Program-made: the position numbers and the translations under genes | The notes under the pieces: model-generated | What the model was told of the DNA's origin: nothing | Database searches by the model: none | What the model saw: only the letters and a program-made list of their open reading frames with translations | Shown: positions 11,875 through 23,181 of the stretch, one piece after another | How positions within the stretch are numbered: position 1 is the stretch's first letter | How the letters are laid out: every line of letters begins with the position of its first letter | Origin: Saccopteryx bilineata | Taxonomy: Eukaryota > Chordata > Mammalia > Chiroptera > Emballonuridae | NCBI RefSeq assembly: GCF_036850765.1 | Contig: NC_089492.1 | Coordinates: 99,343,022-99,407,021 of the forward strand | Reading direction: 5' to 3' | DNA length: 64,000 nt

Positions 11875-11983
11875 CAATAGAGCTTTAAAGAAGATAACCT
11901 AGAAGTGGTTTGGAAGTAGATGTATAGTATTTGCTACTTCCTTGGTGACTCAACATCAATCCTTGCTTTTTCTGTACTTACAT

Positions 11984-12324
11984 ACATCAGCTTTTTTTTG
12001 GGGGGGGGGGTGACAGAGAGAGAGAGGAACAGATAGGGACAGACAGGGAGGGAGAAAGATGAGAAGCATCAATTCTTCAGTGCAGCACCTTAGCTGTTCA
12101 TTGATTGCTTTCTCACATGTGCCTTGACCAGGTGGCTACAGCAGACCGACTGACCCTTGCTCTAGCCAGCGACATTGGACTCAGGCTGGTGAGCTTTTGC
12201 TCAAACCAGATGAGCCCACGCTCAAGCCAGCGACCTTGGTGTTTTGAACCTGGGTCCTCCGCGTACCAGTCTGACGTTCTATCCACTGTGTGCAACCGCC
12301 TGATCAGGCTTTACATCAGCTTTT
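11984..12324 (-). repeat. SINE, family B, with target duplication
   Basis: The element spans about 11996-12309, with the T/G run on the left as tail and head reversed on the right (caaccgcctgatcaggc). acatcagctttt occurs at 11984-11995 and 12313-12324. Confidence 0.92.
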
Positions 12325-14235
12325 AAACAATGTAATTATTCCTGAACTTTAAAAAAATGTAGTACCATTTCTTCAAATGTGGAGGCCCAAATTTACTGTC
12401 ATAGCATTCATCTCTGGTTGATACTTATTCTTCCTCTCGTTTGAGTCACAATCCGGTCTTTATAACTTGTAGTTTCTACATTAATTATATGGTGTAAAAC
12501 CACCACCAACAGACCTTATAAAAAATAGGAAGGGAATTGGGGTGCAGGAGGAAAATAATTATACCAAGAAGGAAGAAAATATGGATGGCTTCTTTAGTCT
12601 TTTTTTCTCTGCTTCTGAAACTCATCCTGAGGCCTTCATTGGCATTTAGAATCCCAGTATTCTATTCCCCTTAGCACCTTTAATGATCAGTGTTCTTATC
12701 TGGTAGGGTGACCCAAACCTCCATTCTTGAGGGATCTAGGTCCTGATTAGAAGCAGTGATTTGTGGGAATAAGTCTTTCTTTCATAAGTCTGTGGGTACT
12801 ATGGCCAGCCAGTGCATTACATGCAGAAAAGGCAAATCCTTTAGAATAATGGTCTGCCTGAGGACAGATGGCTACTATTCAAGTATGCTAGCATTTACTG
12901 TAACTGACATGTTACCAGGAATGGTGCCATGTTGGAGGCCCAGTGTACTCTGTTCCTTGCAGATTGGACACCTGGAGTAATCAGATCAGATTTGGTGAGA
13001 ATCCATCCGTGGGGTGGCACCCACATGTAATGTCTGTGTTTACCTTTTTGTTTGTGTGTGTGTCCACTTTGTTAATGTGTCCTTCCCATTATCTTTGTTG
13101 TGGTTAGGATAGGAGGCTGAGCACATTGCCATGAAAGAGATAACTTTATCCATCTGATATTAATGAGAAGCTTTTCTGCAGAGGGAGCCTGTAAGTGAGC
13201 ATGAGGACACAAATATCCTCATACTCAGGCCCATCTTGGTTGTCTGTCCCACAGACCTCTTGCTTAAGCCTCATTGTTACCAATATTCTAATCAGATTGC
13301 TGTCAAGTCTCTGATCATTGTGACAGGTACATAACTACAGCCCACGAATGGGTATGGATTAGTACAATACTTCTGGCCATCTCTCCTCAACTCACAGTAG
13401 AAAGCCAGATGTTTACTGTGATGTTCCATCCTCCAAAACGATCTCCCTTCTTCACTGTGCTTCAGAGCCACTTCTGCTTGGGCTGAAGTGTGGTAGCAAT
13501 ATAGTTCTGGTTGGTGCCAGTATATCAAAAAGCCATCTGCCACAGTCAGAATCTTTTCCTCCTAAATTGACGTGTCATCGGGAACTCCCATGAAGCCGTC
13601 AGTGAGGGTTGAAGAAGAAATGATACACCGGGGCATATTACTCATGCGTTTGTGACCTACCCTTCTCCTGGATAAAGGAGTGGTTGTGCTGAGCACGCCT
13701 GGTGAGGGTTTCATGACTTCCCCTTAGATAAAATCTGGCTCGTGGTGAAGCCAGGTTCATGGTCCCTTGGTTTTCTTGTCTCGGACTTCCAGGTAATTTC
13801 ATGTCGGGGTTATTTCTCAGAAGAAGACTAGTTAGGAGATGAAGAGGTTTTAGCTTGCTTAGAACCCTAGTGGACTCTGTCAATGACTGTCCTTTGGGGT
13901 CATATCATAAGCTCCTTAAACCATCCCTCAGACCCTTTCAGCTCCATTAGATTGCTTGTTGGGTTGGAGAACACTGTTTGTGCTTTAGTTGCAATGCAAA
14001 CAAATACCAGAGACTGCGCAGATTTGGTCCACAGGGAGACCACATTTGTAACCTACTGTTGGAGTTGCCACCCAGTTAAACTTAAAGTAAGTTCCTATCC
14101 CTAACTAAGCTCCATTTGTTTTCTGTTCAGACCAATAGATGGGTTAAATGTGGAGGTGTTAGGAATGGCATGGATGTTTTTCACGTGGGTCATAGGCTGC
14201 AGTACAGTCTGGGAAGCACTTTTTTTTTTAACTTT
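12325..14235. other. MTA3 intron, unassigned
   Basis: Minus-strand open stretches at 13292-13543 (83 codons) and 13638-13883 (81 codons) sit close together and could be remnants of an old retroelement. I recognise no domain in either, so no gene is called. Confidence 0.35.
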
Positions 14236-14320
14236 AAGTAATTTTTTTTCAATTACATTTGACATACAGTATTATATTAGTTTCAGTTGTACAACCCAGT
14301 TATTAGACATTATCTAACTA
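14236..14320. repeat. Interspersed repeat shared with 41.9 kb
   Basis: cattt-gacatacagtattatatta and gtttcagttgtacaaccc recur at 41920-42000. This matches a common Laurasiatherian L1 3'-end type, as I recall it. Confidence 0.6.
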
Positions 14321-15102
14321 AGTTTGGAAAGTGCTGTTTTAATGCTCTGACACGGATGGTGCATTAGGGACAGTGTAGATGGGAGTCAAGAGAGGTGTTG
14401 AGTCACCTATCTGTAAAATCTGCTACTACAGCTAAAAATTATGAATGCTCTCAGTCATTTTGTTTGCATCCTGGATGACTAACAGATAGATCTCCCTTAA
14501 CAAAGGGGCATATTCAATATATTCTTTGGCTGTGGGTCTCATGAGTGGGAGCTCATTTGACCACTTTGAGATAATGAAAACTAACACAGGCAAGCTTCCT
14601 GTTTTTCTAATATAAACCACACTTGGCTGTGTTTTCTTTTTTCAGAGATCTAGGTTTTAATTTTATTTAGAACAAAAATAGGTCAAAATAGAGCAGTTTT
14701 TAAAAGGATGAGAAATATGCCAGCGACCAAATGACACCCAGTTGTAGCTGGCATCTTTGGAAGTTAAAGTAACTCTGGGTAGATTTACTTAAATATTCCT
14801 AAAATTTGTATTCCAACCCTGCCTGTATAGACCAAGAACAACTTTCCTGAGTAAGCCATAAAATAGTATCATTCATAAGGTTTCTAATTTTTAACAAAAC
14901 GGGAAGTGAGAAATGGAATGTGTTATATTAGTTTCTAACTGAATATAACTTTTCTGGAATATAACCCTTTGCTAATTTGGGTTTTTGTAAACTGAATGAA
15001 AAATTCATTCAGCTATTTGCCTCATATTTTAAAGTAGCAGTTTTAAAGTATAGCAATTGCTATAGTAGCTTATTTTCATTATCATGTTAAATATTTTTTC
15101 AG

Positions 15103-15177
15103 CTGCCTTGGAAATCATTGACTAGCATCATTGAATACTACTACATGTGGAAAACTACTGACAGATATGTGCAGCAG
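15103..15177 (+). CDS. MTA3: MTA3 coding exon: SANT domain core
   Basis: This 25-codon exon starts [20 protein letters not shown] and ends YVQQ. It is preceded by a polypyrimidine tract and cag, and followed by gtaatt. It supplies the second and third SANT helices. The [11 protein letters not shown] stretch is, from memory, nearly invariant across MTA1-3. Phase 0 at both ends keeps the SANT frame with the neighbouring exons. Confidence 0.97.
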
Positions 15178-15258
15178 GTAATTTTGTATATCGTTACCAA
15201 TATGATTGCATTAAAGTGAACTTTCTAGTTATATTTTAATATTTTTTTAGCAATATAC

Positions 15259-15334
15259 TTAACCCTTTGAGTAGTGAGTGTTTTGTTAACCCTTTGAGGA
15301 CATACATGAACGTTCATACTACTCAAAGGGTTAA
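15259..15334. mobile_element. Tiny TTAA-flanked inverted-repeat element (piggyBac-like MITE remnant)
   Basis: TTAA at 15259-15262 and 15331-15334 bracket 68 bases whose ends are perfect 13-bp inverted repeats (CCCTTTGAGTAGT / ACTACTCAAAGGG). A second TTAACCCTTTGAG lies inside at about 15286. TTAA targets and a CCC start are piggyBac hallmarks. Far too short to encode anything. Confidence 0.6.
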
Positions 15335-15985
15335 TTTTAAATTTGTTTTGTTTGCTTTAGCTTTTCTAGACTATTTTAAACTGCATGATTTCACATCCTT
15401 AAGATACTGTTTTAAGATTTTTAGACTTAATGTATTTTTTTCTTACTTCAGAATTTATTGTGGTAACTGTTTGGAAATGAGACAGGGAAGGATACCACTG
15501 GAGAGGCAGTATTTCCTTGCAGGTGCCTGGTGTTGCCTACCTTTGTGAGTGTACTTGGAGGGAATAACCCAAGACGTGATGTTAGCACAAACCTTTTGAA
15601 CAAGTGTTTTTTACAGAGTATGGAAAATTTAGACCAAAGCCATCAACCAATTTGAGATATTTTAAAAGATATTCTGAAACCTCTTTGTATGACATTTATG
15701 TGGACATACCCCCTGAATCTTTTCACTGTAGAAGTTAGTCTTACTAGTTTGATGCTTTGTCACTGTGCATGCATTTTTATCCAAGATTATTTCTATAATC
15801 AGGGAATCAATGGTTTTTGAATCCTTTTCACATGTCCCAAACTGAGGTGATTCTCTCAGTTGCTTATTTGGAGCAATATTTCTTGGGGGAAAATGCTCGT
15901 TTTCCTGAAGTGACCCCAGTAAATACTTGTTTTTATATTCCTCTTAGTCACTTGTCAGAACTGGTAAAGAAAGGAGCAAATATAT

Positions 15986-16541
15986 AAGGTCTACCGGAAA
16001 GTTCTGTCCGTTTTGGAATAAAACAAAATATAAATTTTTCTTACCGTCAGTAAACTTTATTAAATAATATAATTGCCATTATCATTAATGATTTCTTGCC
16101 AGCGCGAGGGCAATTTGTATATCCCATTTTTGAAAAATGTTTTATCTTTTGATGCGAAAAATTGAACCAGTATTTGTTTGATATCTTCTTCATTTTTGAA
16201 TTTTTTGCCTGTCAAAAATTTTGTAAGGACAAAAACAAGTGATAGTCGGAGGGTGCTAAGTCCGGGGAATATGGTGGATGCGACAGACATGCTTCTGTAG
16301 CATTTCTTCCTTGTTGAAATTCGTAAAAATTACAGTGGCGTAAATGAACTTTATCAGTAGCCATGGGTACACTATCGCTTCACACATAAGACTAACGTGA
16401 ATCAACTTTGTTTTAGTTAATTTGCTACATCAGTATGTACACATTAAGTGATAAAAATAGGCACACATGCGCCAAATAAACATGTGCTTACGTGTGGAAA
16501 CTTGTTGTGACAGAAATGGACAGAACTTTCCAGTAGACCTT
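15986..16541 (-). mobile_element. Internally deleted mariner (Tc1/mariner) element
   Basis: The ends aaggtctaccggaaagttct and agaactttccagtagacctt form inverted repeats of about 28 bp beside TA. On the minus strand an N-terminus (MATDKVHLRHCNFYEFQQG) runs to EAC and then jumps directly to the third-aspartate signature (HPPYSPDLAPSDYHLF). The C-terminus follows after a one-base slip (TGKKF to LPSRWQEIINDNGNYII, stop). The central catalytic part, including the first two Asp, is missing. It is non-autonomous and sits in the intron between the 15.1 and 18.3 kb exons. Confidence 0.92.
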
Positions 16542-16630
16542 ATATTTAACATAGACATAATTTTTCCCAAGTATGTGATTATACAGTTGCAAAGTGTTGG
16601 GTGCTATAAAAATAAACTTTAAGTATCACT

Positions 16631-16789
16631 TTAAAATTGCCCTGTGCCTGACCTGTGGTGGCACAGTGGATCAAGTGTGGACTTGGAACACTGAGGTCGC
16701 CGGTTCAAAACCCTGGGCTTGCCCTGGTCAAGGCACATATGGGAGTTGATGCTTCCTGTTTCCCCCCCTTCTCTCTGTCTCTCTCTCTC

Positions 16790-16844
<55 letters not shown>

Positions 16845-17335
16845 CGTGGTCCAGCCACAACGAGTCTATTACGGGGTCTCAAACAGGAAGAGTTATGAAA
16901 TTGAATAAATGGTAGAGACTTAAAGATACATACATACAGATGAGTTCGGGAGGATGGCACGGTGAACAGTCTCTACTGTTCCTGAACCGATGCAATGGCG
17001 GCCCCAGAAGCGCATTTGTCTTTTATTCAGGGGAAAAAAAACTGGTCCATTAGCAATTCAGTTGTTTCCAAGACAACTCAAAGACAACCCCCACTCTTCC
17101 AGAGAACGTGAGTGGGACAAGCAAGAATCAGGTATAGCTCTTTGTTAACTAGGCAGGTGAGGTGGTGGGGTTTGGGCCCAGCACCTCTGTTCCCTAGATA
17201 TATCCAAATTGCAAAAATATCCTGTTTAATTTTCGGTCCTCAACAGTCTCTCTTCTCTAAAAAAAAAAAAAAAATAGAATAAATAAAAATAATTTTTAAA
17301 ATATTAAATAAAAAAAGTATCCTTAAAATTGCCCT
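16631..17335 (+). repeat. SINE, family C, split by a solo LTR
   Basis: Head at 16646 (gcctgacctgtggtggcaca), body to a long (TC)n ending 16841, then tail resuming at 17246 (gtctctcttctct, A-run). ttaaaattgccct at 16631-16643 and 17323-17335 is the target duplication of the whole, which shows that the 404 bases between belong to a later insertion. Confidence 0.92.
16842..17245 (-). mobile_element. Solo LTR of an endogenous retrovirus
   Basis: The insert begins TGTCG and ends CAACA, so it has TG...CA termini on either strand. Read on the minus strand it starts TGTTGAGGACC and carries a polyadenylation signal (ctgaataaaagacaaatg) in its second half, as expected for an LTR. No internal retroviral sequence adjoins. 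It sits inside the (TC)n of a SINE, so its target duplication is hard to define. Which ERV class it belongs to is not settled by eye. It carries no coding sequence. Confidence 0.8.
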
Positions 17336-18294
17336 AGTGAGTTATTGAGATCACGAATAGTGAATAACCAGCCACTTATGGCTTATTGAAAAATTTCCAG
17401 TGTCAATATCAAATATATGTAGTTCAAAAAGTTATTTGAAACAATGTAGGTAGATAGAAGTGAGGACCATATGCTCTGAAAACCTATGTTATTCAAAGCA
17501 AAAAGAATACCTAAAGATAGTGGAGATGTTAGTATCAAGGATGGTTCAAAATCTTTGGATAAAATTATTTTCAGAAATGTCAGCTCCATCCCTAAGTTTT
17601 AAATTATCCCCCTAAATATTTTTGTTTATCCTTCACTCAGGATAGGAGAACTATTATGGTTTGTCTTATTTTTGGATACTTACCATATATTATTTTCCTT
17701 CCCTATTTACATTTACAATTGTGTTGATCACAATAATAAATGGATTTGACTACATAGTCTTTTTCCCATTACTTTTCCTGCATTTGGCTCCTGATGTGAT
17801 TCAGCCAAGCTTTTAAAGTATACTGCATTATCTCTCAACGTTTGAGGGTAAATTCTTATTTAATTGCATTGAAAATAGTTACTATCCATTTCTTTTGCAT
17901 GGACTTGGAAAACTAATCATCTCTGAATAGTCTTCTAAAAATAAAGATTATGTGTTTTCTCTATCCCAGAAAAAATAAGAAGTAAAAAGGTAGAAATTTG
18001 AGAAGTGAAAATTGTTACTTACAAGTCCTGTTTCTTCACTCATGTGGGGAATGGAATTGTTCATTGCTTTATTTTTAAAATCGGTGTCTAAAATGTTATT
18101 AATACTTACAATTCTGTACCTCAGATTCTGGGGACTTTTCTTAGAAATTACTGCAGTTTTGAATTATGCACATTTTAAAATGACAATTTTTGAATTATAC
18201 TTTAATGTATCATTTTCTTGTGAATTTTTTTTAAACTATGAAGTGGTAATAATTCAGCATGCATGTAAAATATTTTATCTATGTTTCAAATTAG

Positions 18295-18353
18295 AAACGC
18301 CTAAAAGCAGCAGAAGCTGAGAGTAAACTGAAACAAGTGTATATCCCAACTTA
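18295..18353 (+). CDS. MTA3: MTA3 coding exon: end of SANT, basic helix
   Basis: The exon reads KRLKAAEAESKLKQVYIPT and then two bases (TA) of a split Tyr codon. It is flanked by ttag and gtaagta. It is 59 nt, so it leaves phase 2 and needs one base from the next exon. The highly charged helix closes the SANT region. The split codon matters because the next acceptor is a NAGNAG pair. Confidence 0.96.
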
Positions 18354-19212
18354 GTAAGTAATAGAAATTTTCTACACTATTTGTCATGGTATTGATTCTG
18401 TCAAAACAAAATATGTCATTTTGGTCATTTTCAGCCAAATTTTAATTTCTTTGTGTATCTTTTTTTTTTTCGTTATAAAGCATGAAACTTCCTTCCCACT
18501 ATACTACTACATTGATATTTTTAGAGAAGAAATGGCTTGTGGGATAAACACCAAGTAGACAACAAAAGTACTGGAGGAAGAATGGCCCTGTATTATACTT
18601 CTATCACAGTTGCAGGGAAGGGGTCAGGAAATTAACCTAGGAACTCTATTGTTTAAGCAAATGGTTTTCAGAAAGCTACGAACTTATGAAACTTGTTCAC
18701 AGTAGAATAGATTTTGTTTGGCTAATGTGCACTGCCCTCTTGGGGTATGTTTTTTATTTATTTGACAATTTATATTATGTGCTTAGGGAAAGGGATATGG
18801 AAAGTAATTAGAATCATACTTTGTAAATGTTAAATAAATAATAGCTTTTGATTTGGTCTAGCATTCTATCATTTTCCTTTGGACTTAAAAATCATTGTTA
18901 TATCAAAATGAATGCAAATTTTCTTTTCATATGCTGAGTCTTAAATGAATTATAATCTTGTTTTAGAGATCTTTAGAGTTCATCTGTTTATTTACTCAGG
19001 AAATTTTAGTTTATCTTATTTGACTAATTTATAAAAGAATGACTCCCCAAGAAAAATACTGTTGTGATTCACGTGTCTTAGATTTTGAAAAGCAAACCTA
19101 CCAACTTTCTTGTACTTTACAATGCTATCAGAAGGAAAAGTTTAACTAGGTTTCACCAAGGAACCCAGATAATTGTTTCTGTTTTGTTTTGCATTGACTT
19201 TGGAGTCTTGAT

Positions 19213-19600
19213 CCAAGTCAAAGACCAAACTATAGTCTGTGAGCCAAATCTGACCTGGTAACTGTTTTTATAAAGTGTTATTGGAACATAGCCATATTTA
19301 TTCATATATGCATTGTCTGTGTCTCCTTTGTACTATAATTGCAGAGTTTAGTGGCTACAACGGAATTGTAATATCCACAAAGCTTAAAATATTTACTATG
19401 CTGGCCTGACCTGTCGTGGCACAGTGGGTTTATTGTTGACCTGGAACACCTAGGTTGCTGGTTTGAAACCCTGGGCTTGCTTAGTCAAGGCACATATGAG
19501 AGTTGATACTTCCTGCTCCTCCCCCATTCTCTCTCTCTCTCCTCTCTAAAAAATGAATAAATAAAGTCTTTAAAAAATATTTACTATGCCAGCCTCTGAT
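19213..19600. mobile_element. hAT/Charlie-type MITE relic, split by a SINE
   Basis: ttataaagtgttattggaac, 'catagccatatttattcata' and the end ttaaaatatttactatg match a widespread mammalian hAT MITE as I recall it. A family C SINE interrupts it at 19404-19573. Confidence 0.6.
19386..19588 (+). repeat. SINE, family C, with 15-bp target duplication
   Basis: Head at 19404, tail in aaataaataaag. The direct repeat aaaatatttactatg occurs at 19386-19400 and 19574-19588. Confidence 0.92.
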
Positions 19601-20042
19601 CTAAGTGAATGATTTTTGGAGCTCAAGATTCAATTTCTAATCATACTTTTTAAAAAAAAGTTATATAAATCATACACATAAATAGAATATATGAAGCTGC
19701 ATTTAGATTAAGAATTATTTTATACTATCATTCTTTTGAGCCTGACAGTCTTCTATATGCAGAGCACTCTCTTAAGTACTAGAGTAGAAAAGTGAAGAAG
19801 ACAGGTTACATTCCAGCACGGGGGAGACAGATACCAAACAGCTTGTCACTCTGTGTGACAAGTACTAAGATGGAGAATAGTTCTTATGTGGCTGGTATGG
19901 TAGGCAAGAGCCAGGAGTTTATCTTTCTGTGAAGAGTGGAAAAGGATTTTAAACAAGGAAGTGTTAGGATCAAATTTTTGCTTCAAGATTACTAGCTATG
20001 TTGTGGAGACTGGTTTGGGGAACGGGAATAAGAGTGAGTGTA

Positions 20043-20343
20043 GCCTAACCAGACAGTGGCGCAGTGGATAGAGTGCTGACTGGGACACAAGGATCCAGGT
20101 TTGAAACCCCGAGGTCGCTGGCTTGAGCCCAAAGGTCGCTGGCTTGAGCAAGGGATCACTTGCTCTGCTGCTTCCCCATCCCCCCCTCTGTCAAGGCACA
20201 TTTGAGAAAGCAGTCAATAAACAACTTAAGTAGTCACAACAAAGAACTGATGCTTCCCAACTCTCTCCTTTCCTGTCTGTCCCTATCTGTCCCTCTCTCT
20301 GTCTCTCTCTTGCTGTTTCTGTCACCAAAAAAAAAAAAAAAAG
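20043..20343 (+). repeat. SINE, family B
   Basis: Starts gcctaaccagacagtggcgc, has two 'gtcgctggcttgagc' units, a CT-rich tail and an A-run to about 20342. agagtgagtgta before and agagtgaatgta after form an imperfect target duplication. Confidence 0.9.
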
Positions 20344-20344
20344 T

Positions 20345-23056
20345 GAAAGAGTGAATGTAAGACCAGTTGTGAAGTTCTTGGAGAGGCAAGATAATAGTAG
20401 GTTGACCTAGAGTTATGGCCCTGGAAATAGTGCTCTGCTTAGAAGTGATTGACTTTTACTGAGGAGTGGAGGACAGATGTCAAAGTTGAGTCCCAAGTTT
20501 CTGGCTAGCACAGCTTAGTGGATTGCTGAGCTAGACAGACACCAAGCTAAGAAGAAACTGTAGCAGAGAACCTGGTTCAGTCATTTTGAATTTTTGTGGC
20601 CACAAGAGGTGTTGAATATATTGTCAGATATATTAGTCTTAAACTCAGGAAAGTTCCAGGCTAGAAATACAAATCAGAGCTTCATTAACATAATATTATG
20701 TTTTAAACCTTGGATAAGATTTCTTAAGAGGAACAACATGAAAAAAATGCCTTGGACCACGCTTGAGGAAATCCAGTATTTATATATCAGATAGAATATG
20801 AAAGTTAAAAAAAGGATAGCAAGTTGAGTGCATTTTCATCAAAACTGAGGGAGGAGTGTGTTTCAAGAGGGAAAGAGATTAACAGTATCAGATGCTGGTG
20901 AAAAATATCTAGGGGATTTAACAATATGGAGATCATCAGTGATCTTTAATGTAATGGTGAGGACCACATATGAGTCAAGGAGCTGCAGACAGTGAAGATT
21001 TGCAGCTCTCAGGAAGCCCAGCTGGAAAGGGCAGCCAAGAGAGAGTTCTTGGCTTTGAGGAGTAGGTTGGGAGAGAGAAATGGGAGAGTTTTTAAAATAA
21101 GAGAAATATATTACATGTTTGTGAGGAGGATCCAGGAAAGGGAATCAAGTGTACATAGTCCTCAAGGGGTCTGGGGTCAGGTGTGGAATCTGGAGCGCAG
21201 ATGAGGAAAGGAAAGGTTCTGACATTAGATAAAAGAAGGGCAGTTTCATATGATGTGACTTTAAAACCTTTTTCATATGTTTGTCTTAGAGTAAAAGTTT
21301 ATTCAGATGGTCACACTGATATCAGTCATTTGTCCTGAGAATTAATCTGTAGGTACTTGGTTTTGCAAAAGATAGTTTAAGTGATTCACATCTATAATGT
21401 CTTTGTCCATGTGTTTTCCTTTCGTAATTATAACATTAAGGTCAGTGGTTTGTTCAGTCATGTAACATTTTAGATTCAGGTGAACAACTAAAGTTGTGAT
21501 TACTTATATTCTTTTTTTAGGCAGCTCAACTGTAAATTTATATTACCTTTTTTTTTTAACACATATGTTTAGCCCTGGGGTAAATGTCAGAAATTTTCAT
21601 ATTTGAGAGAAGTTATTTAATTTTAAGAGACCAACGTCTAGACTTTTAAAAATCAGAAATATTATTATACCACATGGAAATCTTAGTCATTCTAAATTAC
21701 TATTTTTCCTTTTGTACATTTCCAAATGAAAACTGTAAGAGGAGAAATACATTCTTTCTGGCTTAAATGTGTTTTTAAAACCAATTTGTCTTTAAAACAC
21801 ATTGTTGGCACAGGTTAGAAGTATAAATAATAGCCCTGTGTATAGAATAGTAACCTCAGAGCATTCAGAGGTTAAATGATTTTATCTGGGGGTGGTGGTG
21901 GGCTGTTACCAAGAATTACAGTAACAATGCGGGAAGAAATCTTAATTTGCCACCAGGCCAGGTTTACCTACTAGGCCTTCACTGGCAAGTGGAGCTCTGG
22001 GGACTAGAAATGGCACAGGGGAAACTCCTGAGCCAACTCTGTGATGAAACTCCAAGTGTCTTGATGGTTGTGACCTCTAATTATTTTAGTAACCACAGAA
22101 AGTCTTTCAGCATTTATTTCTCACAGATAATTTGCTGATTTACTTTGTGTATTTTCTGTCTAGCAAATAGACATGGAAGCTCTTGTGGCAGGCACTGAAC
22201 TGAATAAATACACGTGAGATGAATTATAAGTTTATCGAGGACATACTGTGTATTCCTGTGTTCTTGGGCATGGCTCACAAACAGGGGAGCCTGCCCTAGA
22301 TGGGGACAGATTAGCTGTGTTCGCACAGCAAGTACGAAGATGATCTGGGCTATATGTTTCTGGGGAATTATGGCCTCTGAAATTTGCATACACACTTCTG
22401 ATGGATGTCACCTTTTCCCTCCTTCTAAAAATTTTTTCTTGAAGAGAAAAACCTCAAATGCGTTTATTGGTTTTTCTAATTTCAAATGCTATGTAATCTT
22501 CCTCATGAAAGATCAGACATGATAGAAATTATTATCATCAACAGTCAAAATCTCCTGAAATGCTAACTTACCTCTCAGGATGTGCCCTGTTGGCATCCAG
22601 TGTCTGTGCTGAACACATGGCTTTTGTACAGTTCTCTTTTGTACAGTCAGCGGAACGGGCCAGTGGTTTTCTCTGAACACGGCACGTCGCCTTTGGCTTA
22701 ATTTATACGATCCAAAAAAGTATTTATTTTCTCAGGGGAATTTGTGATGTATGATAAAGCTTAATAACTTGTATCTTTCAAAAGCATCAGAGGGTGTCCT
22801 AAGGAAATTGTATTTGTGTGGGGAAGAGAGATGGCTGTATTTATTTTGTGAGTGTCAGGCATAAGAGATTGGTTTTTACATTGCCTTGTTATGTGAAGAT
22901 GGATGATTTGGGCTCACTTTTACCAGTGTATTTCTTCTTCACCAAACATTTAGATGTGTTTGTGTGCAATTCAGATAAATCAGTAATGAAATGTAGAGCC
23001 TTCTGCTTTGTTTGTGCAAGTCATTTTTATGACATTACTTTACATTTCATTGAAAG
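20345..23056. other. MTA3 intron, nothing recognised
   Basis: Unique-looking AT-rich intron leading to the 23.1 kb exon. An open frame at 22818-23279 is the exon read through in one frame from intronic sequence, not a separate gene. Confidence 0.55.
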
Positions 23057-23181
23057 CAGCAAACCAAATCCCAACCAGCTATCCACCAGCAATGGCAAAC
23101 CTGGTGCTGTGAATGGAGCCGTGGGGACCACATTCCAGCCACAGAATCCCCTCTTAGGGCGGGCCTGTGAGAGCTGCTATG
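23057..23181 (+). CDS. MTA3: MTA3 coding exon: linker and first half of GATA zinc finger, tandem acceptor
   Basis: The acceptor region is aagcag. Splicing after the first AG starts the exon at 23057 and gives Tyr-Ser-Lys-Pro; splicing after the second starts it at 23060 and gives Tyr-Lys-Pro. Both keep frame. The rest reads [20 protein letters not shown] through to GRACESCY, including the first Cys-x2-Cys pair of the GATA-type zinc finger. It ends in one base of an Ala codon before gtaagt. Human MTA3, as I recall, is reported with and without this Ser. Confidence 0.96.

Noticed and set aside
16060..16290. 76-codon minus-strand frame as a possible gene
   Set aside because: It is the C-terminal remnant of the deleted mariner transposase.
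16752..16841. Regular short repeats that might suggest a CRISPR-like array
   Set aside because: Simple (TC)n of a SINE tail in a mammalian genome; there are no spacers.
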